Program-made: the position numbers and the translations under genes
Notes under the pieces: generated by a model
What the model was told of the DNA's origin: nothing
Seen by the model: the letters and a program-made list of their open reading frames with translations, nothing else
The model's database searches: none
Shown here: piece by piece, positions 1 through 5,644 of the stretch
Position numbering within the stretch: the stretch's first letter is position 1
Layout: every line of letters begins with the position of its first letter
Assembly (NCBI GenBank): GCA_937950105.1
Contig: CALFEM010000499.1
Coordinates: forward strand, 1 to 8,105
Direction of reading: 5' to 3'
Source: an uncultured Alphaproteobacteria bacterium
Lineage (GTDB): Bacteria > Pseudomonadota > Alphaproteobacteria > Rhizobiales > Hyphomicrobiaceae
DNA length: 8,105 nucleotides

Positions 1-30
1 CTGCCATACCTCGAACGAGGACGCCAACAC

Positions 31-747
31 GTGCCCGATCCCACCACCAGCAGTGACGACCGCATTTCTTCGCCGCCCCCCCTTCCTGGCAGTACGAGCG
101 TCCGCCTCTGGCTGATCGCCGTCACGCTGTCGTTCTCGCTGCTGCTTGTCGTCTGGTTGCTGGCCGCCCTCACCAGCAGGAGCGGACTGGCCGGTCTCGA
201 CCTCGGCCTCGTCGCCTGGCTGCACTCGCCGACCGACCCGCGCGATCCGATCGGCTCGCCGGGCTTCGAGAGCATCATGCGCGACATCACCGCGCTCGGT
301 TCGAATACGTTTCTCATCCTGTTGACGCTGCTCGGCACCGGCCTGCTGGCGCTGCTGCAGCGGCCGGGTGCTGCCGCCTTCCTGTTCACCACGGCGACCG
401 GCGCGCTGATCTTCAACAGCCTCGTCAAGTCGATGGTGGCGCGCGCCCGGCCGGATTTCACCAGCGTCACCCTGACCACCGACACGACCAGTTTCCCGAG
501 CAGCCACGCCATGCTCACCGCCACCGTGCTGCTCACCCTCGCCGCCCTCGCCGCCCGCGAGCAGACGAGCAAAACCGTGATCGCCCTGCTGATGGGAAGC
601 GCGGCGGCGCTGGTCGTTCTGGTCGGCTTCACGCGCATCTATCTCGGCGCCCACTGGCCGAGCGACGTCCTCACCGGCTGGGTGATCGGCAGCGCCTGGG
701 TGCTCGCCGCCGTCAAACTGTCCGAAACCCCGCAGCCGCCCGAATGA
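31..747 (+). CDS. PAP2-family membrane phosphatase
   Basis: A 238-residue integral membrane protein of the PAP2 (type 2 phosphatidic acid phosphatase) superfamily. These enzymes remove phosphate from lipid phosphates or pyrophosphates, such as phosphatidylglycerophosphate, undecaprenyl pyrophosphate or lipid A, on the outer face of the inner membrane. All three signature motifs are present: K133-x6-R140-P141; P156-S-S-H159, where the usual Gly of PSGH is Ser; and R202-x5-H208-x3-D212. H208 would be the nucleophile, with H159 and D212 in support. Hydrophobic segments near residues 25-48, 92-109, 113-134, 160-178, 182-200 and 215-230 suggest about six membrane spans. The N-terminal 20 residues are polar and Pro/Ser-rich. 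The start is GTG, with GAGGA at 17-21 nine bases upstream; that site sits inside a small palindrome (9-20). No in-frame stop lies between the window edge and this start, so a longer N-terminus is not excluded. Substrate cannot be told from sequence. Confidence 0.9.
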   Translation: MPDPTTSSDDRISSPPPLPGSTSVRLWLIAVTLSFSLLLVVWLLAALTSRSGLAGLDLGLVAWLHSPTDPRDPIGSPGFESIMRDITALGSNTFLILLTLLGTGLLALLQRPGAAAFLFTTATGALIFNSLVKSMVARARPDFTSVTLTTDTTSFPSSHAMLTATVLLTLAALAAREQTSKTVIALLMGSAAALVVLVGFTRIYLGAHWPSDVLTGWVIGSAWVLAAVKLSETPQPPE

Positions 748-756
748 GTGCCAGCC

Positions 757-773
757 CCCGGCGGGTCGCCGGG
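757..773 (+). terminator. GC-only hairpin just after the PAP2 gene
   Basis: A perfect 7-bp inverted repeat (CCCGGCG, loop GGT, CGCCGGG) begins 10 nt after the PAP2 stop codon. Its position fits transcription termination or 3' end protection, but no T-run follows, so it is not a canonical intrinsic terminator. The rest of the 271-nt gap up to 1018 shows no convincing gene. Confidence 0.35.
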
Positions 774-1018
774 CCGAACAGACACAGGCCTTCGCCCCTG
801 TCACACTCCCCGGCCAGCGAACCCCTTGGAAGTCCAGCCGATCGCCTGTTACGCTTCGGCAACTCGCGGACGCGACGACGGACGATTCGCTGGACGGGAA
901 ATCGCATCGACCGGCGCCGTACACGGGTCACGTCGCCGCCGGCTGCCGTCGAACATCGCTAGACGCGCGACGTCCGCTGCGCGCAAGAACCAGAACTAGC
1001 AGAGGCCATCAGCACGCC

Positions 1019-3592
1019 ATGAGCTTCGTCAGAGCGAGCCAGTCCGCGCCGGCCGGTGATCTGCTCGCCCGCTACCCGCGCCCCGCCGCCGGCATCCATG
1101 ACGAGATGCTGGCCGCCGACGGCAGCATCCGCGAGGCGTGGTGGCCGTTCATCTCGGCCATGGCGGCGCTGTCACCGCAGGAGCTGGAGGCCCGCTCGCA
1201 CCGCCTCGACAAGCGCGTGCACCAGATCGGCATCGCCTACGACATTTTTGCCGACCCGAGCACGCCGCGCCAGCGCTGGACCGTCGACCTGGTGCCGCTG
1301 ATCGTCGGCGCCGGCGAATGGGCGTGGCTCGAGCAGGCCCTCGCCCAGCGTGCGCGCCTGTTCGATGCCATCCTGTCCGATCTCTACGGGGCGCAACAGC
1401 TTTTGCGCGAAGGGTTGATCCCTCCGGCCCTGGTGCTCTCCGACCCCGCGTTTCTGCGCGCCTGTCAGGGCATCGAACCGAAGACCGGTCACCTGCAGTT
1501 CTACGCCGCCGATCTCGCCCGCGATGCGAACGGCCACTGGCGTGTCATCGACAGCCATACCGAGACCCCGGCCGGCATCGGTTCCGCGCTCGCCAACCGG
1601 GTCGCCCATACCCACGTCGCCAGCGACCTGTTCAAGGCATCGAACGCCCGCCGCATCGCCGCCTTCTTCCAGGAGATGCAGGCGAGCATCGTCGAATCGA
1701 GCATGCGCTCCAATCCGCGCGTGGCGCTGCTCACCCCCGGCCCGCATCACGAGGATTATTTCAGCCACGCCTATCTGGCGCGCTACCTCGGCTACCTGCT
1801 GGTCGAGGGCAACGATCTCAGAACCGTCGGCGACCTGCTATACCTGAAGACGCTCGAGGGCCTGAAGCAGGTCGACGTCGTGGTGCGCTGCATCGAGGGC
1901 CATTCGGCCGACCCGCTCGAGCTCGATCCTGCCGGCTTCGGCGGCCCGGTCGGACTGCTCGACGTGGTGCGCCGCACGCCCGGACTGATCGTCAACTCGA
2001 TCGGCGCGGCGGTCGTGCAGAACCGTGGTCTCGGGGCCTACCTGCCCTCCGTCTGTCGCAGCCTGCTTGGCGAGGACCTGCTGCTTTCCGACACCCCGCG
2101 CCGCTGGCTCGGCGCCGCCGACGCCGCCGGGCGCGATGGCCTCGGCGACCTCGACCAGTTGATCGTGCGCAAGGCACAGGAAGGCATGGGTCGTCCGGGT
2201 CGCGCCGCCCTCGGCCGGCGCGGCGCCGATCTCTCCGCCGCCGAGCGCGAACTGCTGACGAGCGAGGTCGCCCTGCTCGGCGACCGTCTCGTCGCCGAGC
2301 CGACGCCGACGTTCGGCACCACGCCGTCGCTGACCGCCAACGGACTGGCGCCGGTACCGTTCGCCATGCGCCTGTTCGTGTCGCGCAGCACCGACGGCTT
2401 CGTCGTCATGCCGGGCGGTCTCGCCATGTCGGTCGCCGGTGATCGCGCGCTCGGCCTGTCCTCGCCCGAGGGGCGCACGCGCGACGTCTGGGTGTCCGGC
2501 GACGGCGACAAGCAGGCCTATTCGAGTCTGTGGCGGCCGACGATCGAGACCGCGCAGGTCGAGCGTTCGCAGCGCGTCACGCAGAGCCGCGCCGCCGACG
2601 ACCTCTACTGGCTCGGGCGCTATGCCGAGCGCGCCGACTGGACCATGCGCGTCCTGCGCAGCGCCCTGCAGCGCCAGCAGGAGGACGGCTTGCCGGTCGA
2701 GGGACAGGCAGCAGCCCGCCGCTGCCTCGAGGTGCTGCTGACCGACAAGCCGACCGGCACGCCGCCGCACAAGCAGCTCTCCGATTCCGCGGCCATCGAT
2801 CCGCTGGCGCGCGACCTCATCGCCGGCGACATCGGCCATCGCTCGCTGTCGCGCACCTTCGACGGGCTCTACCGCTGCGCCAGCCTGACGCGCGACCGCC
2901 TCTCGCTCGAAGCCTGGCAGACGCTCGACCGCTTCCAGCCGACCGGCGACTGGCGGCGCGAGTTGATCGCCGCGCGCGGCGGCGACGCCATCGACCGCAT
3001 CGAGGAAGGGCTCGCCTCGCTCGCCTCGTTCGGCGGCCTGATGCACGAGAACATGACGCGCAACTTCGGCTGGGCGTTCCTCGACATGGGGCGGCGCCTG
3101 TCGCGCGCCTACAATCTTTCCGAGGCGGTGTTCGCGTTATTCTCGGCGCCGCTGGCACCGGACGAGGAGGAAGAAGTCGCCAGTCAGCGCTTCCTGCTCG
3201 AGGCCGCCGACAGCTTCATCACCTATCGCTCGCGCTACCGGCTCGATCCGATGCTGCCGCTGGTCCTCGATCTGCTGCTGCTCGACGAAAGCAATCCGCG
3301 CAGCCTCGCCTTCCAGCTCGCCGCCATCACGCGCCATCTCGAGACCCTGCCCAAATCCGGCAACGGCTCCATGCTGCCGGAGGAGCGCCGCCAGATCCTC
3401 GCGTTGCAGACTGCCGTACGGTTGTTCGACGTGCAGCCGCTCGGCAAGGGCGAGCGCGACGGTCTCGCCGACATCATGCGCCGCATGATCGTCGAGCTGC
3501 CGGAACTGTCGAACACCATCGCGCGGCGTTACTTCAGCCTGCTGCAGGCGCGTCCGCACCGCTTGACGACGCGGCACGGACAAAAGCCATGA
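1019..3592 (+). CDS. Circularly permuted type 2 ATP-grasp protein fused to an alpha-E domain
   Basis: An 857-residue soluble two-part protein. Residues about 15-500 are a circularly permuted ATP-grasp (DUF404/DUF407 type). Markers are the YDIF-DP region (74-80), WTVDLVPLI (87-95), QRARLFDAILSDLYG (110-124), the DSHTETPAGIGSALANR block (178-194), R290 with DPLEL (298-302), GGPVGLL (308-314), SVCRSLLGE (344-352) and VMPGGLAMS (463-471). Residues about 520-845 are the helical alpha-E domain (DUF403), opening with SRAADDLYWLGRYAERAD (523-540) and containing YRSRY (736-740) and DESNPRSLAFQL (756-767). ATP-grasp ligases join a carboxylate to an amine via an acyl-phosphate. This family is predicted, not proven, to form peptide bonds in a small-peptide or tagging pathway. 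The two domains are separate genes in many bacteria, so this is the fused form and about the expected length. The ATG has AGAGG at 1001-1005, 13 nt away, which is long spacing. The stop overlaps the next start, showing coupling to the transglutaminase gene. Confidence 0.95.
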   Translation: MSFVRASQSAPAGDLLARYPRPAAGIHDEMLAADGSIREAWWPFISAMAALSPQELEARSHRLDKRVHQIGIAYDIFADPSTPRQRWTVDLVPLIVGAGEWAWLEQALAQRARLFDAILSDLYGAQQLLREGLIPPALVLSDPAFLRACQGIEPKTGHLQFYAADLARDANGHWRVIDSHTETPAGIGSALANRVAHTHVASDLFKASNARRIAAFFQEMQASIVESSMRSNPRVALLTPGPHHEDYFSHAYLARYLGYLLVEGNDLRTVGDLLYLKTLEGLKQVDVVVRCIEGHSADPLELDPAGFGGPVGLLDVVRRTPGLIVNSIGAAVVQNRGLGAYLPSVCRSLLGEDLLLSDTPRRWLGAADAAGRDGLGDLDQLIVRKAQEGMGRPGRAALGRRGADLSAAERELLTSEVALLGDRLVAEPTPTFGTTPSLTANGLAPVPFAMRLFVSRSTDGFVVMPGGLAMSVAGDRALGLSSPEGRTRDVWVSGDGDKQAYSSLWRPTIETAQVERSQRVTQSRAADDLYWLGRYAERADWTMRVLRSALQRQQEDGLPVEGQAAARRCLEVLLTDKPTGTPPHKQLSDSAAIDPLARDLIAGDIGHRSLSRTFDGLYRCASLTRDRLSLEAWQTLDRFQPTGDWRRELIAARGGDAIDRIEEGLASLASFGGLMHENMTRNFGWAFLDMGRRLSRAYNLSEAVFALFSAPLAPDEEEEVASQRFLLEAADSFITYRSRYRLDPMLPLVLDLLLLDESNPRSLAFQLAAITRHLETLPKSGNGSMLPEERRQILALQTAVRLFDVQPLGKGERDGLADIMRRMIVELPELSNTIARRYFSLLQARPHRLTTRHGQKP

Positions 3593-4467
3593 GCTACGAG
3601 ATCAGCCACAAGACGCTGTACCGCTACGAAACGCCGGTGGTGCATTCGCACCAGCGCCTGCACCTTTCGCCGCGCACCGTGGATAACCAGCGCGTCCTCA
3701 GCCATACGCTGCTGATCGAGCCGGCACCGACACAGCGCCACGACGGTCGCGATGCCTTCGGCAATCCGGTCGTCACGCTGGAGATCGATCGCGATCATTC
3801 GACTTTCACCGTGCAGGCGCTGAGCCGCATCGAACTCACCCCGCACGCGCCCGTGATCCCGTCGAGCACGACGCCGTGGGAACAGGTTCGCGACCGCCTG
3901 CGCGTCGGCCCGGCTCCCTTCGACATCGACGTCGTACAATATGCGAGCGCCTCCCGGCTGACGGCGCCGACGCTGGCGGTCGCCGAGTTCGCGCACGAGT
4001 CGTTCACGCCCGGGCGTCCGTATGTCGAGGCGGCGTTCCATCTCTCCTGCCGCATCTTCCGCGAGTTCAAGTTCGACCCGACCGCGACCGACGTCTCGAC
4101 GCCGACCGCGGAGGTGCTGCGCATCCGCCGTGGCGTCTGCCAGGACTTCTCCCATCTGGCGCTCGCCGCCATTCGCGCGCTGAAGCTGCCGGCGCGCTAT
4201 GTCAGCGGCTACCTGCTCACCCATCCGGCGCCTGGGCAGCAGAAACTGCGCGGCGCCGACGCCTCGCATGCGTGGATCTCGGTATGGGATCCGGGCTGCG
4301 GCTGGGTTGACATCGATCCGACCAACGGACTGATGCCCAGCAACGAGCACATCGCCTTCGCCTACGGCCGCGACTACGACGACATCAATCCGATCTCGGG
4401 CGTGATCCTCGGCGGAGCGAGCCACACGGTCGCGGTTTCGGTCGACGTCGACCCGGTCCCATCGTGA
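3589..4467 (+). CDS. Transglutaminase-like cysteine peptidase (Bact_transglu_N + transglutaminase core)
   Basis: A 292-residue protein with no signal peptide, hence probably cytoplasmic. The N-terminal domain (about 1-85) begins YEISHKTLYRYETPV and has HLSPR (25-29) and DAFGNP (55-60), typical of the bacterial transglutaminase N-terminal domain. The core (about 140-265) carries a papain-like triad: C184 in RRGVCQDFSH, H227 in DASHAW and D243 in DIDPTNG. In such loci the protein is predicted to act as a peptidase or amidase that cuts, or less likely forms, the isopeptide or peptide bonds made by the ATP-grasp partner. The start is ATG within an ATGA overlap (3589-3592) with the preceding stop. 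No strong Shine-Dalgarno sequence is visible, so translation probably depends on re-initiation from the upstream gene. Length and motifs are intact. The larger companions often seen with it (a DUF2126 transglutaminase and an Anbu-type protease) are not in this window. Confidence 0.95.
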   Translation: MSYEISHKTLYRYETPVVHSHQRLHLSPRTVDNQRVLSHTLLIEPAPTQRHDGRDAFGNPVVTLEIDRDHSTFTVQALSRIELTPHAPVIPSSTTPWEQVRDRLRVGPAPFDIDVVQYASASRLTAPTLAVAEFAHESFTPGRPYVEAAFHLSCRIFREFKFDPTATDVSTPTAEVLRIRRGVCQDFSHLALAAIRALKLPARYVSGYLLTHPAPGQQKLRGADASHAWISVWDPGCGWVDIDPTNGLMPSNEHIAFAYGRDYDDINPISGVILGGASHTVAVSVDVDPVPS

Positions 4468-4609
4468 GACGACGCATCGAGGCGCACCCTCAGCGCTCCG
4501 GGCATGACTTCGGTAAAGTGCCGACTGGCGAGGTCAGGTTATCCGTTGGTTGCCGGCCCGCCCGTGAGTCGTAGAGACCCTCCCGGGATGCGACCGGCCC
4601 AGAGCCACT

Positions 4610-4641
4610 GGCGTGGTTTCCAGACCCCTCGCCGCCACGCC
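4610..4641 (+). other. Hairpin 1 in the leader of the MoaD-like gene
   Basis: A perfect 7-bp inverted repeat: GGCGTGG at 4610-4616 and CCACGCC at 4635-4641, with an 18-nt loop. It ends one base before a much stronger hairpin, so the two would stack as tandem structures in the leader of the gene starting at 4710. Function unknown. Chance formation in GC-rich DNA is possible for this one alone. Confidence 0.4.
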
Positions 4642-4642
4642 C

Positions 4643-4683
4643 GTGCGGCCTGCGCGCACGTGCCCCGTGCGTGCAGGCCGTAT
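4643..4683 (+). promoter_or_regulatory. 18-bp stem-loop immediately upstream of the MoaD-like gene
   Basis: Positions 4643-4660 pair without interruption with 4666-4683: 15 Watson-Crick and 3 G-U pairs around the 5-nt loop TGCCC. The structure ends 17 nt before the GGAG ribosome-binding site (4701-4704) and 26 nt before the ATG at 4710. It could be a cis-acting RNA control element, a processing site, or a terminator of the upstream operon whose last stop is at 4467. No T-tract follows on either strand, which argues against a standard intrinsic terminator. I could not match the leader to a known riboswitch class. Confidence 0.6.
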
Positions 4684-4709
4684 CGCGTCAGGCCCCGAAC
4701 GGAGCAGAC

Positions 4710-5051
4710 ATGAGCAATCTCAACGCTTCCGCACGCATCGGCCACAATGCCGACGGCGTGATCCTCGCCATCGAGGCCCGCTTTTTCAACAGCCTCGCCA
4801 AATACAGTGGCGTCGACGGCGTCGCGCGACCGCTCGAGGTTGCCGCGGGCACCACGGTCGGTGATCTCATTCGCATGTTCGCACTGCCGCTGCCCGAGAT
4901 CTTTCTGGTGCTGCGCAATGGCCGCGACATCACGCCCGGTCTCTATCAGGGCGGTGTTGTCAACGAGGACGTCGTGGTCGACGACGGCGACGTGATCGCG
5001 TTCTCGGGCCCGGTCCCGTACAGCTACGGCTACGGCGCCCCCGTGGTGTGA
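4710..5051 (+). CDS. MoaD/ThiS-like beta-grasp protein without a C-terminal Gly-Gly
   Basis: A 113-residue protein. Residues about 17-100 fit the small beta-grasp fold of MoaD/ThiS: EARFFNSLAKYSGV (22-35), then LEVAAGTTVGDLI (42-54), FLVLRNGRDI (65-74), and VNEDVVVDDGDVIAFSGPV (84-102). The last block matches the 'dGDeVaf.PPV' strand that precedes Gly-Gly in true sulfur carriers. Here it is followed by PYSYGYGAPVV and the stop, so the terminal diglycine needed for adenylation and thiocarboxylation is missing. It may be a non-canonical carrier, a protein needing cleavage, or a binding protein that reuses the fold. An N-terminal polar stretch of about 16 residues precedes the domain. I chose the ATG at 4710 because GGAG (4701-4704) lies 5 nt upstream; an in-frame ATG at 4671 lies inside the stem-loop and has no such site. 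Family assignment is firm, function is not. Confidence 0.82.
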   Translation: MSNLNASARIGHNADGVILAIEARFFNSLAKYSGVDGVARPLEVAAGTTVGDLIRMFALPLPEIFLVLRNGRDITPGLYQGGVVNEDVVVDDGDVIAFSGPVPYSYGYGAPVV

Positions 5052-5101
5052 CGCCCGTACAAAAGCGTACAGCCTGCACAGACGTCCGCCCGGTCGAAAA
5101 C

Positions 5102-5138
5102 GCCCGTAGATACGGGCCGATCGGGCCGGATGGCCCGT
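5102..5138 (+). other. Overlapping, mutually exclusive inverted repeats between the MoaD-like and DUF6455-like genes
   Basis: Three stems share arms. GCCCGTA (5102-5108) pairs with TACGGGC (5111-5117). ACGGGCC (5112-5118) pairs with GGCCCGT (5132-5138). CGGGCC (5122-5127) pairs with GGCCCG (5132-5137). An extra copy of ACGCCCGTA at 5051-5059, directly after the MoaD-like stop, repeats 5100-5108 and could also pair with 5111-5117. This may be a 3' end structure or terminator for the upstream gene, or a switchable leader for the downstream gene. No T-run follows. Confidence 0.45.
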
Positions 5139-5177
5139 CAGCGACGAAATCACTCACCACCTGACCGAACGGGTCGC

Positions 5178-5213
5178 ATGGCCAAGCAGGAACTCGGTGC
5201 CTACGATCACTGA
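5178..5213 (+). other. 11-codon micro-ORF ahead of the DUF6455-like gene
   Basis: ATG at 5178 opens a short frame encoding MAKQELGAYDH and ending with TGA at 5211-5213. Four bases after it, GCTGCC (5217-5222) and GGCAGC (5231-5236) form a 6-bp stem with an 8-nt loop. The arrangement resembles a leader peptide followed by a hairpin, but the peptide shows no run of one amino acid and no strong ribosome-binding site, so it may be chance. Confidence 0.15.
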
Positions 5214-5301
5214 AGTGCTGCCGATCCTGCGGCAGCGCCCTGCAAAAGACGGCTCACCGGCGTACCGGCCGGGAAGGACCGCCGCAGAAGCGGAGGGTGC
5301 C

Positions 5302-5577
5302 ATGGAACGGCTGACCGACTGGCCCATGTTCCACCACGTCGAGCGTCGCGCACGCCGGCTCAACGACATGATCGAGCGCATCGGCGCCGATCGCAGCCAA
5401 CTGGTGCGCCGCTGCGGCGGCGCGACCGTAGCCGAGGCGAGCCACAACTGCCTCGTCTGCCCCTATCCGACCGCGTGTATGGAGTGGGTGAGCGACTTGA
5501 GCTTCGACGCCGACGAGCCGCCGGAGTTCTGTCGCAACCGTGCGCTGTTGCGGCGTTGCCGCGCGCAGGCGCAGTAA
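5302..5577 (+). CDS. Small cysteine-rich DUF6455-like protein
   Basis: A 91-residue protein I recognise as resembling the DUF6455 family, whose function is unknown. An N-terminal helical part (HHVERRARRLNDMIERIGAD, 11-30) is followed by a cysteine pattern C50-x2-C53-P-x4-C59-x2-W62 and a later PPEFC77-x-N79, which is the family's signature. Further cysteines are C38 and C86. Four conserved cysteines suggest a bound metal or an iron-sulfur centre, but this is inference. The start is uncertain. ATG 5302 has a strong GGAGG (5292-5296) with 5-nt spacing and gives a normal family length. An in-frame GTG at 5197, with AGGA at 5188-5191, would add 35 residues. I prefer 5302 because third-position G/C in the added stretch is about 69%, clearly lower than in the rest of the gene. 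It follows the MoaD-like gene by 250 nt in the same direction and converges on selO. Confidence 0.75.
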   Translation: MERLTDWPMFHHVERRARRLNDMIERIGADRSQLVRRCGGATVAEASHNCLVCPYPTACMEWVSDLSFDADEPPEFCRNRALLRRCRAQAQ

Positions 5578-5618
5578 TACACGCTCGAGATCGCGGTTTG
5601 CCGGTGTTGCCGCGCGCA
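5551..5618. repeat. 17-nt near-perfect direct repeat across the DUF6455-like stop
   Basis: CGGCGTTGCCGCGCGCA at 5551-5567 recurs at 5602-5618 with one change (C to T), at a period of 51 nt. The first copy lies inside the DUF6455-like gene just before its TAA; the second is in the convergent gap. Similarity does not extend beyond the 17 nt. Confidence 0.5.
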
Positions 5619-5631
5619 TGAGCCTCGCGGC
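5609..5631. terminator. Possible bidirectional hairpin in the convergent gap
   Basis: GCCGCG (5609-5614) and CGCGGC (5626-5631) form a 6-bp stem with an 11-nt loop, between the ends of the rightward DUF6455-like gene (5577) and the leftward selO (5645). Position suits termination from both sides. TTCTCCC follows on the + strand, only a weak T-tract, so this is tentative. Confidence 0.25.
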
Positions 5632-5644
5632 TTCTCCCGCCACG

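Noticed and set aside
1..30. Possible end of an upstream gene at the left edge
   Set aside because: Thirty bases with no stop codon in any forward frame; nothing can be identified.
826..855. Possible sigma-70 promoter before the ATP-grasp gene (TTGGAA, 18 nt, TACGCT with an upstream TG)
   Set aside because: Only 4/6 and 3/6 matches to consensus; too weak to call without a mapped transcript start.
744..962. Frame starting in an ATGA overlap with the PAP2 stop
   Set aside because: The overlap is suggestive, but the 72-residue product is Arg/Pro/Ser-rich with no recognisable domain, there is no ribosome-binding site, and a hairpin sits right at its start.
1138..2442. Long open frame on the + strand inside the ATP-grasp gene
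   Set aside because: Arg/Pro/Ala-rich shadow frame caused by high GC; the overlapping frame shows full family motifs. The same holds for + 2530-4467 before the transglutaminase start, - 1838-3046, - 3529-4425, + 6398-7366 and + 7104-7916.
4550..4577. Possible promoter before the MoaD-like gene (TTGCCG, 16 nt, TAGAGA)
   Set aside because: Weak match to both boxes with short spacing; no independent support.
4530..4645. TPP, Moco or cobalamin riboswitch before the MoaD-like gene
   Set aside because: Fragments such as GAGACCC and GCCACTG recall the TPP and cobalamin elements, but the other conserved boxes (e.g. the GAACCTGA-type core or the GGGAA and GGTG blocks) are absent.
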